A stretch of DNA of 64,000 bases from Alysiella sp. GTDB lineage: Bacteria > Pseudomonadota > Gammaproteobacteria > Burkholderiales > Neisseriaceae. Under the pieces are notes generated by a model. It saw nothing but the letters and a program-made list of their open reading frames with translations, was not told where the DNA came from and made no database searches. The translations under genes were made by a program, and so were the position numbers. The DNA lies in NCBI RefSeq assembly GCF_030525755.1, contig NZ_JAUNEC010000003.1, positions 1 through 64,000 of the forward strand. The letters are read 5' to 3'. Positions within the stretch are counted from its first letter, which is position 1. Every line of letters starts with the position of its first letter. This document shows positions 1 through 9,565 of this stretch, in pieces.

Positions 1-219
1 CGTAATTCTATTGAGTATGACATTTTGAGCTTGAAATGTTGGGTGGCTTGGGAATCTTTATTTTAATACACTATAAAAATATGTTCCATATTCTTAATGA
101 TGTTTGATGTTTTGCAGATAGTATGGAATACCATATCAGTGTGTCTTAAAACATTGTACAATTAAAAAATGTTGTAAAAATGCATATTTATGATTGATTG
201 AAAAAGTTAAATTAAGTAT

Positions 220-244
220 GTTTACTTGCTTTATGTGAGTAAAC
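220..244. promoter_or_regulatory. Inverted repeat upstream of mlaF
   Basis: GTTTACT and AGTAAAC form a perfect 7-bp inverted repeat with an 11-base centre, ending about 35 bases before the mlaF start. It could be an operator or a leader hairpin; nothing identifies a binding protein. The rest of bases 1-278 is AT-rich and shows no gene, no uptake sequence and no promoter I would defend. Confidence 0.3.
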
Positions 245-278
245 AACATAATATCCGCTATTTTTATGGGTGCGATTG

Positions 279-1076
279 ATGGCCGAACCCTATATTGAAT
301 TTCGCCAAGTGGCATTTGCCTACGGAGAGCGACTGATTTTAAAAAACGTCAATTTTGTGATTGAGGTAGGGCGTTTTGCTGCTATTATGGGTGGTTCAGG
401 TAGTGGTAAGACGACATTAATGCGTTTGATTACAGGGCAGTTACAACCAAGTTCAGGGCAGATTTTGATAAAAGGTCGTAATTTGGCTGATTTTTCTGTT
501 CTGGAATTGAACGAACATCGGTGCAATATGGGTTTACAATTTCAACATGGTGCTTTATTTACCGATTTATCTGTTTTTGACAATATTGCGTTTCCCATGC
601 GTGAATTAACCAAGCTGCCTGAAAAAGTCATTCGTGATTTGGTGTTGCTTAAACTCAATGCAGTTGGTTTGCATGGCGTGGAAAATTTATTGCCATCAGA
701 ACTTTCGGGTGGCATGGCGCGACGAGTAGCTTTAGCGCGCACCATTGCATTAGATCCTGAATTGATGTTGTATGATGAGCCATTCACAGGATTGGATCCC
801 ATTTCTTTGGGCGTAATTGCCCATTTGATACATCGCATCAATAAAGCCTTGCATTCTACGAGCATTATGGTAACGCATGATATTGGGCAGTCTTTGAAGT
901 TGGTGGATCAAGTGATTTTCTTGGTTCAGGGTGAAATTTTGTTTTCAGGCAGCCCTGTGGAAATGGAAAACTCCGATTCAGAATGGATACGCCAATTTAC
1001 GCGTGGTTTACCTAATGGACCTGTTGCCTATCGTTATCCAGCGCAACAAACGTTACAGCAAGATTTGCTTATTTAA
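279..1076 (+). CDS. mlaF: MlaF, ATP-binding subunit of the Mla phospholipid ABC transporter
   Basis: Cytoplasmic ATPase of the MlaFEDB inner-membrane complex, which moves phospholipids between the two membranes and keeps the outer leaflet asymmetric. Seen: Walker A GGSGSGKTT at residues 38-46, ABC signature LSGGM at 142-146, Walker B LMLYDEP at 162-168. The length of about 265 aa fits the family. The ATG at 279 gives the N-terminus MAEPYIEF and has GGGTG about six bases upstream; an in-frame GTG at 270 is the alternative. It is the first gene of a collinear mlaFEDCBA operon, and the gene order fixes the identity among ABC ATPases. Confidence 0.96.
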   Translation: MAEPYIEFRQVAFAYGERLILKNVNFVIEVGRFAAIMGGSGSGKTTLMRLITGQLQPSSGQILIKGRNLADFSVLELNEHRCNMGLQFQHGALFTDLSVFDNIAFPMRELTKLPEKVIRDLVLLKLNAVGLHGVENLLPSELSGGMARRVALARTIALDPELMLYDEPFTGLDPISLGVIAHLIHRINKALHSTSIMVTHDIGQSLKLVDQVIFLVQGEILFSGSPVEMENSDSEWIRQFTRGLPNGPVAYRYPAQQTLQQDLLI

Positions 1077-1123
1077 ATCATAAACCTTTTCAGGCTGCCT
1101 GAAAGATTTTAAAGCGCATAACA

Positions 1124-1897
1124 ATGAACTTTATTCAAACCATAGGGCGCAATACCTTATCATTTGTCCGTATTATTGGGGCAAATGTTTTATTCTTATT
1201 TACCATTTTTGTTCAACTGCCACAAGTGATTTTGCGTCCTAAATTGACTGTACGCCAAATGTATTTTTCAGGTGTGCTTTCGGTTTTGATTATTGCGGTT
1301 TCAGGTTTGTTTGTGGGTATGGTTTTGGGTTTGCAAGGTTACACCCAACTTGCCAAATTCAAATCGGCGGATGTGCTGGGGTTTATGGTTGCAGCCTCTT
1401 TATTGCGTGAATTGGGTCCTGTTTTAGCGGCAATTTTGTTTGCCAGCAGTGCAGGTGGTGCGATGACCAGCGAAATTGGTTTGATGAAAACTACGGAACA
1501 GTTGGAAGCCATGAATGTGATGGCTGTTAATCCCATAGCACGTGTGGTTGCACCGCGTTTTTGGGCAGGTGTAATTTCTATGCCATTTCTGGCGAGTATT
1601 TTTAATGTATCAGGTGTTTACGGCGGTTATTTGGTTGGCGTAGAATGGTTGGGTTTGGATGCAGGTGTATTTTGGTCGCAAATGCAAAACAATATTGCTT
1701 GGACTCACGATGTGGTCAATGGTTTGATTAAATCATGGTGTTTTGGTTTGGCAGTTGCATTGATTGCGGTTTATCAAGGTTTTCATTGTGTCCCGACTGC
1801 CGAAGGGATTTTACGTGCTAGCACCCGAACGGTGGTTTCTTCCGCGCTCACAGTATTGGCGATAGATTTTATTTTAACCGCATTCATGTTTACTTAA
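1124..1897 (+). CDS. mlaE: MlaE, permease of the Mla transporter
   Basis: Integral inner-membrane permease of the Mla complex (257 aa). Several hydrophobic segments are visible. The central stretch around residues 90-130 carries the family hallmark ELGPVLAAILFA, then SEIGLMKTTEQLEAM and MAVNPIARVVAPRF. It lies 47 bases after mlaF, with an uptake sequence in the gap (near 1089). It should dimerise and pair with MlaF below and the MlaD hexamer above the membrane. No anomalies were seen. Confidence 0.96.
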   Translation: MNFIQTIGRNTLSFVRIIGANVLFLFTIFVQLPQVILRPKLTVRQMYFSGVLSVLIIAVSGLFVGMVLGLQGYTQLAKFKSADVLGFMVAASLLRELGPVLAAILFASSAGGAMTSEIGLMKTTEQLEAMNVMAVNPIARVVAPRFWAGVISMPFLASIFNVSGVYGGYLVGVEWLGLDAGVFWSQMQNNIAWTHDVVNGLIKSWCFGLAVALIAVYQGFHCVPTAEGILRASTRTVVSSALTVLAIDFILTAFMFT

Positions 1898-1957
1898 ATG
1901 AAACAGGCAGCCTGAAAACGTTAGACCATTTTTAAGGCGGCATAATTTGGAACAGCC

Positions 1958-2464
1958 ATGAAAAAAAACATTCTGGAATTTTGGGTAGGATTATTTATTT
2001 TGCTTGGTGTCAGTGCTTTGGCAATTTTGGCGTTTCGTGTAGCAGGAGGGCAAGGTGGATTTTCAGGCAGCAGAGCAACTTATACCGTTTACGCTGAATT
2101 TGCCGATATTGGTGGTTTAAAGGTGCAGGCACCGATTAAAACAGCAGGTGTATTGGTAGGGCGTGTGAAAAACATCGAACTTGATCCACAAAATTTTCAA
2201 GCTAAAGTCAGTTTGGAGTTGGATGCTCAATACCAATTTAGCAGCGATGCCATGGCACAAATTCTCACATCAGGTTTATTGGGTGAACAATACATCGGTT
2301 TAACGCAAGGTGGGGCAGAAGAAAAATTAGGTGAAGGTCAATATTTGGAAAACACCGCATCGGCTTTGGTTTTGGAAAATATGCTAAATCAAGTAGTTGG
2401 CAAATTTATGGATAGTGGCAATAAATCCGAAGCTACAAGCAATGAAACCACAACACAGCACTAA
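1958..2464 (+). CDS. mlaD: MlaD, MCE-domain lipid-binding subunit
   Basis: Membrane-anchored MCE protein (168 aa) expected to form a hexameric ring that carries lipid between MlaE and periplasmic MlaC. One N-terminal transmembrane helix (about residues 8-27) is followed by an MCE domain from about residue 40: YTVYAEFADIGGLKVQAPIK, then GVLVGRVKNIELDP and the LLGEQYIGL segment. The length matches short proteobacterial MlaD. The C-terminus is a polar Ser/Thr/Glu tail. It sits between mlaE and mlaC in the operon. Confidence 0.95.
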   Translation: MKKNILEFWVGLFILLGVSALAILAFRVAGGQGGFSGSRATYTVYAEFADIGGLKVQAPIKTAGVLVGRVKNIELDPQNFQAKVSLELDAQYQFSSDAMAQILTSGLLGEQYIGLTQGGAEEKLGEGQYLENTASALVLENMLNQVVGKFMDSGNKSEATSNETTTQH

Positions 2465-2481
2465 ACATTAAAGGAAACAAA

Positions 2482-3084
2482 ATGAACAAATCCATCATCA
2501 CATCTTTATTTGTCATAGGTGTATTGAGTGCCAATTTGGCATTTGCCACGCCACAACAAGCTGTAGAACAAGTGCGTGGTAATGCCACCCAAGTTTTGAC
2601 CATTTTGCAAAAAGCCAATGGTGCAAACAATGCCAGTGTACGCCGTGAAGCAGAAAATTACGCTGTTCCCTATTTTGATTTTGATAAAATGACCCGTTCC
2701 GCTGTAGGTGCACAATGGAATCAAGCCACAGCAGAACAAAAACAAACTTTGGTACAAGAATTTAAAACCTTGATGTTGAGAACTTATTCAGGTCAAATGT
2801 TCAATTATAAAAATGCCAAAGTTACCGTACAAAACAACCCTGTGGTAAGAAATGGCGGACAGACCATAGATGTGAAAGTCAGCGTTGAAACAGTAGGTCA
2901 AAAACCCGTGCAAATGGTATTCAGTACCGCTTCCAATGGCAGCAAATATCTGGTACACAATGTGGTCATTGAAGGCGCAATCAATTTGGTTAAAGTACAA
3001 AATCAACAATTTGCACCGATATTGAAGAGTAAAGGTATCGAGGGTTTAATTGCTGATTTAAAAGCCAAAAACGGCAATAAATGA
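2482..3084 (+). CDS. mlaC: MlaC, periplasmic phospholipid shuttle
   Basis: Soluble periplasmic carrier (200 aa) that ferries phospholipid between outer-membrane MlaA and the MlaFEDB complex. The N-terminus is a Sec signal peptide, MNKSIITSLFVIGVLSANLA, with cleavage expected after FA near residue 22. The mature part is a typical MlaC/Ttg2D domain, with YFDFDKMTRSAVGAQWNQAT and a C-terminal NLVKVQNQQFAPILK segment. AAAGGAAA lies just upstream of the start. Its stop overlaps the mlaB start by 4 bases, implying translational coupling. Confidence 0.95.
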   Translation: MNKSIITSLFVIGVLSANLAFATPQQAVEQVRGNATQVLTILQKANGANNASVRREAENYAVPYFDFDKMTRSAVGAQWNQATAEQKQTLVQEFKTLMLRTYSGQMFNYKNAKVTVQNNPVVRNGGQTIDVKVSVETVGQKPVQMVFSTASNGSKYLVHNVVIEGAINLVKVQNQQFAPILKSKGIEGLIADLKAKNGNK

Positions 3085-3386
3085 TGCAAATTGAAATTCA
3101 AGAACACCGTTTGTGCATACATGGTGAAGTCAGCGTACGAACCTTGACAGCAGCCACTTACAAACGTTTTGAGAAAGACTGTTGTCGTCCAGAAATTCAC
3201 ATAATTGATTTTTCTGGTGTGACACGGGTTGATTCGGCTTGCTTGTCCCTGTTGTTAACGGTTATCAAAAAACGTCCAGGCAGCCTAAAAATTCATGCTT
3301 TGCCTCAATCGGTATTGGATTTGGCGGCATTATATGAAATTCAAGAATGGCTGTTGCCAACAGAGATACATCATCAGGCTGTCTGA
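3081..3386 (+). CDS. mlaB: MlaB, STAS-domain subunit
   Basis: Small cytoplasmic STAS-domain protein (101 aa) that binds MlaF and stabilises the transporter. The anti-sigma-antagonist-like core is visible around residues 40-70: IIDFSGVTRVDSACLSLLLT. The start overlaps the end of mlaC (ATGA-type). Short and divergent, as MlaB proteins usually are; the assignment leans on the STAS core and on position between mlaC and mlaA. Confidence 0.88.
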   Translation: MMQIEIQEHRLCIHGEVSVRTLTAATYKRFEKDCCRPEIHIIDFSGVTRVDSACLSLLLTVIKKRPGSLKIHALPQSVLDLAALYEIQEWLLPTEIHHQAV

Positions 3387-3436
3387 AAAATCTTTACAGG
3401 CAGCATATTCAAAATACATTTGCTAAATCCAAAATC

Positions 3437-4378
3437 ATGAATTATCGCCACCGTGTAACTGTATTGTGTACCACTTTATTGTTGGCTGTCCCCGTTTTTG
3501 CTGAAGAAGTACACGACCCTTACGAAGGTTTCAATCGTGCCATGTTTTCATTTAATGAAAAGGCAGACCAATACATTTTGCGCCCAATAGCGAAAACTTA
3601 TCGCGCCATAACGCCCAAACCTGCGCGTACAGCCGTGCGTAATTTTTTTGATAATTTGCGTGATGTACAAAGTTTTGCAAGCAATATTTTGCGTGGTAAC
3701 ATCAAAAATGCAGGTTACGATTTCATGCGTGTAGCAGTCAATACCACATTTGGTTTAGGTGGTTTGATTAATATTGCTGATGAAGCAGGTATGCAAAACA
3801 ACAAAAACACCCTGGGCGATACTTTCGCGTCATGGGGTTGGAAAAACAGCAATTATTTGGTTGTACCATTTGTAGGTCCTTCAACCGTACGCGACACATT
3901 GGGTAGTGCAATCAGTACCGTTTATTCGGTTGAGCGTGCTGTTATTACCGATTCGGGTGTGCGTTATACATTGACAGGCACCAATGTGATTGACCGCCGT
4001 GAAGGTTTATTAGGCGTAACCGATTCTTTAGACGAGATGGCACTGGATAAGTACATTGTTACCCGTGATGCCTATATGGCATTACGCAATAAGAGTTTGG
4101 GTCATGCTCCTGAAACCAATGAAGTTGATGATTTACCAGACCCAGAAGCCCCTGTTTCAGGTAACACAGAAAGTCAAAATGCGCCATCGCCACACAATGA
4201 AGACGTAAATGCGATGCTGCCTGAAGAAGGTGATGCAGATATGGCATTTGATATTGACCCTGTAAATTCTGTTGCTGTTGTTCAGGAAACAGAAAACCAA
4301 TCTGTTTCATCAAATCCCTCTGCAACGGTGGTAAACGTTTTCCCCCTCTTGCCTGAAATCACAACAACCAAGCCCTGA
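3437..4378 (+). CDS. mlaA: MlaA (VacJ), outer-membrane component of the Mla system
   Basis: Outer-membrane component that removes misplaced phospholipid from the outer leaflet and passes it to MlaC. The MlaA domain begins at DPYEGFNRAMFSFNEKADQY and continues with RPIAKTYRAITPKPARTAV. The start is placed at the ATG that opens a signal peptide, giving 313 aa; the open frame extends 30 codons further upstream without a plausible leader. Odd: the signal peptide ends VPVFA-EEVHDP and has no lipobox cysteine at the expected site, whereas E. coli MlaA is a lipoprotein. About 65 C-terminal residues are an acidic, Pro/Ser/Asn-rich extension beyond the E. coli length. It closes the mlaFEDCBA cluster. 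Confidence 0.93.
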   Translation: MNYRHRVTVLCTTLLLAVPVFAEEVHDPYEGFNRAMFSFNEKADQYILRPIAKTYRAITPKPARTAVRNFFDNLRDVQSFASNILRGNIKNAGYDFMRVAVNTTFGLGGLINIADEAGMQNNKNTLGDTFASWGWKNSNYLVVPFVGPSTVRDTLGSAISTVYSVERAVITDSGVRYTLTGTNVIDRREGLLGVTDSLDEMALDKYIVTRDAYMALRNKSLGHAPETNEVDDLPDPEAPVSGNTESQNAPSPHNEDVNAMLPEEGDADMAFDIDPVNSVAVVQETENQSVSSNPSATVVNVFPLLPEITTTKP

Positions 4379-4407
4379 TTTTTCAGGTAGCCTGAAAGGA
4401 AACCGTC

Positions 4408-4767
4408 ATGTACGAAGTCAATCGCAGCGTATTCATCGTTATTCCACGCGAACCCTTTTGGAACTGGCTCAATAGTTTGCCACATAGTGATTTAAGCGGT
4501 ATCACATTGGCAGATTTGCAACAAGATGCCAATTCTTATCTTGTTCCTGCTTGCGAAAACGCCGATGAGGTTTGGGAACAAATACAAAACCGTGCAAGCG
4601 AAATTTTCGCTGCTGAATTAGCCGATTGGTGTGATGACGACAGCTATTGGCCCGATTTGCACCCTGATATTTTTGGTGAATGGTTTGACATTGTCTTGTC
4701 CAGCATTGTTAGTGATTTAAGCAGCGAACCTTTGCAGCGCGAAGCCTTTCAAGACATTCACATTTAA
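4408..4767 (+). CDS. Conserved hypothetical acidic protein
   Basis: A 119-aa protein with no recognisable signal peptide or membrane segment, rich in Asp, Glu and Trp. Visible blocks are REPFWNWLNSLP, LVPACENADEVWEQIQ, ADWCDDDSYWPDLHPDIF and EWFDIVLSSIVSDL. It starts 29 bases after mlaA, has AAAGGAAA before its ATG, and ends 2 bases before the next gene, so it is very probably co-transcribed. I do not recognise a functional family; it is probably a small cytosolic protein conserved in related genomes. Confidence 0.8.
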   Translation: MYEVNRSVFIVIPREPFWNWLNSLPHSDLSGITLADLQQDANSYLVPACENADEVWEQIQNRASEIFAAELADWCDDDSYWPDLHPDIFGEWFDIVLSSIVSDLSSEPLQREAFQDIHI

Positions 4768-4769
4768 TC

Positions 4770-5162
4770 ATGGCTTACCTACAAACGGTTCATAACTATC
4801 ATTTAGACGGCTACCGTCATGTGAATAACGCGCGTTATCTGGAATTTTTGGAAGCTGCGCGTTGGCATTATTTCGCCCAAAACAATTTAGAACATGGTTT
4901 ACGCCAAGCTAACTTGGTGGTCTCGCGCATAGATATTCGTTATCGTTGTGCCGCTGCACTAGGGGAAACACTTGCCATACACAGTCAAATTACAGCAGTG
5001 CAATCACGTCAACTCAATATGCAGCAGCGCATTGTATTTGAGAATGGGAAAATATGTGCCCAAGCTGATATCATATTGATGCCTACTGATGAACAAGGAC
5101 ATGTGTGTAGGTTGCCTGAAAATCTCTACCAAACTTGTTATCAACTGCTTCAAACATCATGA
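4770..5162 (+). CDS. Acyl-CoA thioesterase, hot-dog fold (4HBT/YbgC-like)
   Basis: A 130-aa single hot-dog domain. The 4HBT-type signature is near the N-terminus: the family's usual catalytic Asp region reads YHLDGYRHVNNARYLEFLEA, where D-x-Y-R-H-V-N-N is the typical active-site loop. It likely hydrolyses a small acyl-CoA or acyl-ACP thioester; the substrate cannot be told from sequence. It follows the previous gene by 2 bases and overlaps the next start (ATGA), so it is translationally coupled on both sides. Confidence 0.88.
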   Translation: MAYLQTVHNYHLDGYRHVNNARYLEFLEAARWHYFAQNNLEHGLRQANLVVSRIDIRYRCAAALGETLAIHSQITAVQSRQLNMQQRIVFENGKICAQADIILMPTDEQGHVCRLPENLYQTCYQLLQTS

Positions 5163-5650
5163 AAAGAATTCTGCCTATTTGTGCTGTTATCGCCATTATT
5201 GGTTTGGCTGTGTTTACTCTGATGCCCAAAGTCAATCCTGCTCCCAATTTTCAAATTCAAGATTTACAAGGCAAAACCATCAGCAATGCAAACTTGCAAA
5301 ATCGTGTAACGCTGATGAATTTCTGGTTTCCATCGTGTCCAGGGTGCATTACTGAAATGCCCAAACTCATACAAATGGCACAGGATTATCAAGGACGTAA
5401 TTTTCAAATTTTCGCTGTTGCTGTACCCATAGACCCATTAAGTAGCGTGCAACATTATACAGCCGAGCGTAAACTACCGTTTACCGTGATGTTTGATACC
5501 AACAAAACCGTAACCCAAAGTTTTGTGAAAACCGAGCTTTTCCCTACTAGTGTATTGATCAATAAGCGTGGCGAAATTCTGAAAACTTTTGTGGGCGAAC
5601 CTGATTTCAAACAACTTTATCAAGAAGTAGATGCAGAATTGGTAAAATAA
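5159..5650 (+). CDS. Periplasmic thioredoxin-like (TlpA/ResA-type) protein
   Basis: Membrane-anchored or exported thiol-disulfide protein (163 aa). An N-terminal hydrophobic segment (about residues 4-22) is followed by a TlpA/AhpC-like domain: NFQIQDLQGKTISNANLQ, NFWFPSCPGCITEMPKL with the redox motif CPGC, and the cis-Pro region ELFPTSVLIN. The ATG at 5159 overlaps the preceding stop and directly opens the signal segment, so it is preferred over an in-frame start 24 bases upstream. A role in periplasmic disulfide reduction, for example cytochrome maturation, is inference. Confidence 0.87.
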   Translation: MKRILPICAVIAIIGLAVFTLMPKVNPAPNFQIQDLQGKTISNANLQNRVTLMNFWFPSCPGCITEMPKLIQMAQDYQGRNFQIFAVAVPIDPLSSVQHYTAERKLPFTVMFDTNKTVTQSFVKTELFPTSVLINKRGEILKTFVGEPDFKQLYQEVDAELVK

Positions 5651-5740
5651 ATCATAAAAATTGTTGCACACATCAATTGGCTGCCTGAAACATAAAATCT
5701 TGGATAAGACACTTGAAAACCGTTCAGGCAGCCTTATTTA

Positions 5741-5777
5741 TGCACCGTTAAAGACAATGTCTTGGCGGTGCATTTTT
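5741..5777 (+). terminator. Rho-independent terminator after the mla operon
   Basis: TGCACCG (5741-5747) pairs with CGGTGCA (5766-5772), and an inner stem AAGAC/GTCTT closes on a 3-base loop; TTTTTT follows. It separates the mla-thioredoxin transcript from dnaK. Uptake sequences near 5689 and 5724 are separate from it. Confidence 0.8.
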
Positions 5778-5804
5778 TGAGACAACAAAAAATTGTTCAT
5801 AGCC

Positions 5805-5832
5805 CTTGAAAAAAAGCAACGCAACCTTAATT
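5805..5832 (+). promoter_or_regulatory. Putative heat-shock (sigma-32 type) promoter of dnaK
   Basis: CTTGAAA (5805-5811), a 13-base spacer, then CCTTAATT (5825-5832), compared with the RpoH consensus CTTGAAA-N11-16-CCCCATNT. The -35 is perfect and the -10 is degenerate. Position 44-71 bases upstream of dnaK supports it. Confidence 0.5.
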
Positions 5833-5875
5833 TAAAAAACATGATTAATGAAACATTTTTTAGGAGCTAAAACTT

Positions 5876-7795
5876 ATGGCAAAAGTAATTGGTATTGACT
5901 TAGGTACCACCAACTCATGCGTGGCAATTTCGGAAAACGGCACAATCAAAGTAATTGAAAACGCGGAAGGTGCGCGTACAACACCTTCTATCGTGGCATA
6001 CACCGACAACGAAACTTTGGTTGGCGCACCTGCCAAACGCCAAGCCGTTACCAACGCAAAAAACACCATTTATGCCGCCAAACGCTTGATTGGTCATAAA
6101 TTTGAAGACAAAGAAGTACAACGCGACATTGAAACCATGCCCTTTGAAATCATCAAATCGGCAAATGGTGATGCGTGGGTTAAAGCACAAGGCAAAGAAT
6201 TGTCGCCCCCACAAATTTCCGCCGAAGTGTTGCGCAAAATGAAAGAAGCGGCAGAAGCCTATTTGGGCGAAAAAGTAACCGAAGCCGTGGTAACCGTACC
6301 CGCCTACTTCAACGACAGCCAACGCCAAGCCACCAAAGACGCAGGTCGCATTGCAGGCTTGGACGTGAAACGCATCATCAACGAACCCACGGCTGCGGCT
6401 TTGGCGTTCGGTATGGACAAAGTACAAGGTGGCGACCGCAAAGTAGCCGTTTACGACTTGGGTGGTGGTACGTTTGACATTTCCATCATTGAAATCGCAG
6501 ACGTTGATGGCGACAAACAATTTGAAGTTTTGGCAACCAATGGCGATACGTTCTTGGGCGGCGAAGACTTTGACCAACGCATCATTGATTTCATCATTGC
6601 CGAGTTTAAAAAAGAACAAGGCATTGATTTGAAAGGCGACCCAATGGCAATGCAGCGTGTGAAAGAAGCTGCGGAAAAAGCCAAAATTGAGTTGTCTAGC
6701 GGTCAGCAAACCGAAATCAACTTGCCTTATATTACGATGGACGCGACTGGTCCGAAACACTTGGTACTGAAAATCACACGCGCCAAATTTGAAAGCTTAG
6801 TAGAAGATTTGATTGCGCGTTCCATTGAGCCTTGCCGCATTGCTTTGAAAGATTCGGGTTTGTCTGCCAGCGACATTGACGATGTGATTTTGGTGGGCGG
6901 TCAAACGCGCATGCCAAAAGTGCAAGAAGCCGTGAAAGAATTCTTCGGCAAAGAGCCACGCAAAGACGTGAACCCTGACGAGGCGGTTGCCGTGGGTGCG
7001 GCAATTCAAGGCGAAGTGTTGGGCGGCGGTCGCAATGACGTGTTGTTGTTGGACGTTACCCCATTGTCTTTGGGCATTGAAACCATGGGCGGTGTGATGA
7101 CCAAACTCATCAACAAAAACACCACCATTCCAACCAAAGCATCGCAAGTGTTCTCTACGGCGGAAAACAATCAGGCTGCCGTTACCATTCACGTTTTGCA
7201 AGGCGAGCGTGAACGTGCGTCTGCGAATAAATCTTTGGGTCAATTCAATTTGGGCGACATTCCACCTGCACCACGCGGCGTGCCACAAATTGAAGTTACC
7301 TTTGACATTGACGCGAACGGTATTTTGCACGTTTCCGCCAAAGACAAAGGCACAGGCAAAGCGGCAAACATCACAATTCAAGGCTCTTCGGGTTTGAGCG
7401 AGGAAGAAATTGAACGCATGGTAAAAGATGCTGAAGCCAATGCCGAAGAAGATAAAAAATTGGTGGAACTGGTACAAAGCCGCAACCAAGCGGAAGCCTT
7501 AATTCATTCCGTGAAAAAATCTTTGGAAGAGCATGGCGATAAATTGGACGCGGACGAAAAAACCAAAATTGAAGAAGCCTTGTCTGCTGCCGAAGAAGCG
7601 GTTAAAGGCGATGACAAAGCAGAAATTGACGCGAAAACCGAAGCTTTGGGCAACGCCAGCCAAAAATTAGGTGAATTGGTGTACGCACAAGCACAGCAAG
7701 AAGCGGAACAAGGCAATGCCAACACCAATACAAGCAGCGGTAAAAAAGATGATGACATTGTTGATGCCGATTTTACCGAAGTAAAAGACAAATAA
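5876..7795 (+). CDS. dnaK: DnaK, Hsp70 chaperone
   Basis: Cytosolic Hsp70 (639 aa, usual length). It refolds proteins in an ATP cycle with DnaJ and GrpE, neither of which is encoded nearby. Seen: N-terminal phosphate loop [12 protein letters not shown], second loop [20 protein letters not shown], interdomain linker [14 protein letters not shown], and a C-terminal tail ending [19 protein letters not shown] lies nine bases before the ATG. It stands alone between a terminator on each side. Heat regulation is suggested by the promoter at 5805. Confidence 0.98.
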   Translation: MAKVIGIDLGTTNSCVAISENGTIKVIENAEGARTTPSIVAYTDNETLVGAPAKRQAVTNAKNTIYAAKRLIGHKFEDKEVQRDIETMPFEIIKSANGDAWVKAQGKELSPPQISAEVLRKMKEAAEAYLGEKVTEAVVTVPAYFNDSQRQATKDAGRIAGLDVKRIINEPTAAALAFGMDKVQGGDRKVAVYDLGGGTFDISIIEIADVDGDKQFEVLATNGDTFLGGEDFDQRIIDFIIAEFKKEQGIDLKGDPMAMQRVKEAAEKAKIELSSGQQTEINLPYITMDATGPKHLVLKITRAKFESLVEDLIARSIEPCRIALKDSGLSASDIDDVILVGGQTRMPKVQEAVKEFFGKEPRKDVNPDEAVAVGAAIQGEVLGGGRNDVLLLDVTPLSLGIETMGGVMTKLINKNTTIPTKASQVFSTAENNQAAVTIHVLQGERERASANKSLGQFNLGDIPPAPRGVPQIEVTFDIDANGILHVSAKDKGTGKAANITIQGSSGLSEEEIERMVKDAEANAEEDKKLVELVQSRNQAEALIHSVKKSLEEHGDKLDADEKTKIEEALSAAEEAVKGDDKAEIDAKTEALGNASQKLGELVYAQAQQEAEQGNANTNTSSGKKDDDIVDADFTEVKDK

Positions 7796-7807
7796 CCGTC
7801 TTAAATC

Positions 7808-7840
7808 AAGGCTGCCTGAAACTTTTCAGGCAGCCTTTTT
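7808..7840 (+). terminator. Uptake-sequence inverted pair acting as dnaK terminator
   Basis: AAGGCTGCCTGAA and TTCAGGCAGCCTT face each other across a short loop, followed by a T run. The TATAAT at 7843-7848 right after it is a likely -10 for cysS. Confidence 0.75.
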
Positions 7841-7883
7841 GCTATAATTGCGCTATTTTCGTTTATTTTGAAAGAACAACATC

Positions 7884-9293
7884 ATGCTTCATCTGTACAA
7901 CACGCTCACGCGCCAAAAAGAAAAATTTGAACCACTGAACCCCAAAAACGTCCGCATGTACGTTTGCGGCATGACGGTTTACGATTATTGCCATTTGGGA
8001 CACGCGCGTGTGCTGGTGGTGTTTGACATGATTGCGCGTTGGTTGCGCCAGCGCGGTTATCCGCTCACTTATGTGCGCAATATTACCGATATTGACGATA
8101 AAATCATCGCGCGCGCCAACGAACGCGGCATTTCCATTCAAGAATTGACCGCCCAATTCATTCAAGCGATGAACGAAGACTCGGACGCGCTGGGTGTGCA
8201 ACGCCCCGATGTGGAACCCAAAGCCACCGAACACATCGCCCAAATGATTGAAATGATTGAACAACTCATTGCCAATGGCAAAGCCTACCCTGCCGCCAAT
8301 GGCGATGTGTATTATGCGGTGCGCGAATTTGCGGCTTATGGGCAATTATCGGGCAAAAGTTTGGACGATTTGCGCGCGGGCGAACGGGTGGAAGTGGACG
8401 GTTTCAAACGCGACCCATTGGATTTTGTGTTGTGGAAAGCCGCCAAACCCGAAGAACCGCATTGGGACAGCCCTTGGGGTGCTGGCAGACCCGGTTGGCA
8501 CATTGAATGCTCTGCGATGGGCGACAATATTTTTGGTAAAACCTTTGACATTCACGGTGGTGGCGCGGATTTGCAGTTTCCGCATCACGAAAATGAAATC
8601 GCGCAAAGCTGTGGCGCACACGGCACATCTTGCGGACACCAGCACGACCAAAAGGCAATTGAAAGCCACGTTAAGTATTGGTTGCACAACGGTTTTATTC
8701 GCGTGGACAATGAAAAAATGTCCAAATCGCTGGGCAATTTTTTCACAATCCGCGATGTGTTGAAAAAATACGCCCCCGAAGTGGTGCGCTTTTTCATACT
8801 CCGCGCCCACTATCGCAGCCCTTTGAATTATTCAGACGCGCATTTGGACGATGCGAAAAATTCGCTCTCACGTTTGTACAACACTTTGAATTTGGTTGCG
8901 CCTGCTGCTTTTGATTTGTCGGAAAATGCCAATGATTACACGCGCAAATTTTTTGCGGCAATGGACGATGATTTCGGCACGGCAGAAGCCATGGCGGTTT
9001 TGTTTGAATTGGCAAATGAAATCAATAAAAATCAATCGGCTGAACTTTCAGGCTGCCTGAAAGCCTTGGGCGGTGTGTTGGGTTTGTTGCAAGACAATCC
9101 GCAGGCGTTTTTGCAAAGCGGTGGCAGCGAAGGCGGTTTGTCTGCCGATGAAATCAACGATTTGATTGCACAGCGCAAAATTGCCCGCGAAACGAAAAAT
9201 TGGGCAGAATCCGACCGCATTCGTGATATTTTGGCAGAACACAAAATCACGGTGCGCGATGGTGCCGATGGCACAACTTGGACGCGCGGATAA
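7884..9293 (+). CDS. cysS: Cysteinyl-tRNA synthetase
   Basis: Class I synthetase charging tRNA-Cys (469 aa, normal length). Seen: HIGH-type motif HLGHARV at residues 37-43, zinc ligands including C28 and the HIECSAMG and [10 protein letters not shown] segments, and KMSKS near residue 277. An in-frame uptake sequence near 9048 is translated as SGCLK, an example of how this organism tolerates the motif inside coding regions. It is transcribed alone from a likely TATAAT at 7843. Confidence 0.98.
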   Translation: MLHLYNTLTRQKEKFEPLNPKNVRMYVCGMTVYDYCHLGHARVLVVFDMIARWLRQRGYPLTYVRNITDIDDKIIARANERGISIQELTAQFIQAMNEDSDALGVQRPDVEPKATEHIAQMIEMIEQLIANGKAYPAANGDVYYAVREFAAYGQLSGKSLDDLRAGERVEVDGFKRDPLDFVLWKAAKPEEPHWDSPWGAGRPGWHIECSAMGDNIFGKTFDIHGGGADLQFPHHENEIAQSCGAHGTSCGHQHDQKAIESHVKYWLHNGFIRVDNEKMSKSLGNFFTIRDVLKKYAPEVVRFFILRAHYRSPLNYSDAHLDDAKNSLSRLYNTLNLVAPAAFDLSENANDYTRKFFAAMDDDFGTAEAMAVLFELANEINKNQSAELSGCLKALGGVLGLLQDNPQAFLQSGGSEGGLSADEINDLIAQRKIARETKNWAESDRIRDILAEHKITVRDGADGTTWTRG

Positions 9294-9565
9294 ATCATTT
9301 TGTGATGATGTGGGGTGTAGATTTGCACTAATACGGCTTGATTTTATTCTATATAATTGATTTTATAAAGAAAAATATTTGATGCAGGCACTTTTTACTG
9401 CACTCTAAAAGTGTGAATGTTAGTAGGACGAAGCCACGTTTTATGGTATCTTTTCAGGCAGCTTTATTTTCATCTCACAAAAAAGGCTGCCTGAAACAGG
9501 CAATCGTTCAGGTGGCTTGTGTTTGGCTTTATATGAAGCCCCATCTTTCACAGAAAGGAAGTGAA

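Noticed and set aside
5915..7489. Long antisense frames opposite dnaK
   Set aside because: Codon-bias shadows of a highly expressed gene; Phe/His/Gly-rich and without known domains.
9413..9565. Upstream extension of the secreted-protein gene
   Set aside because: The 51 extra codons cover an uptake-sequence pair and a Shine-Dalgarno; the signal peptide starts cleanly at 9566.
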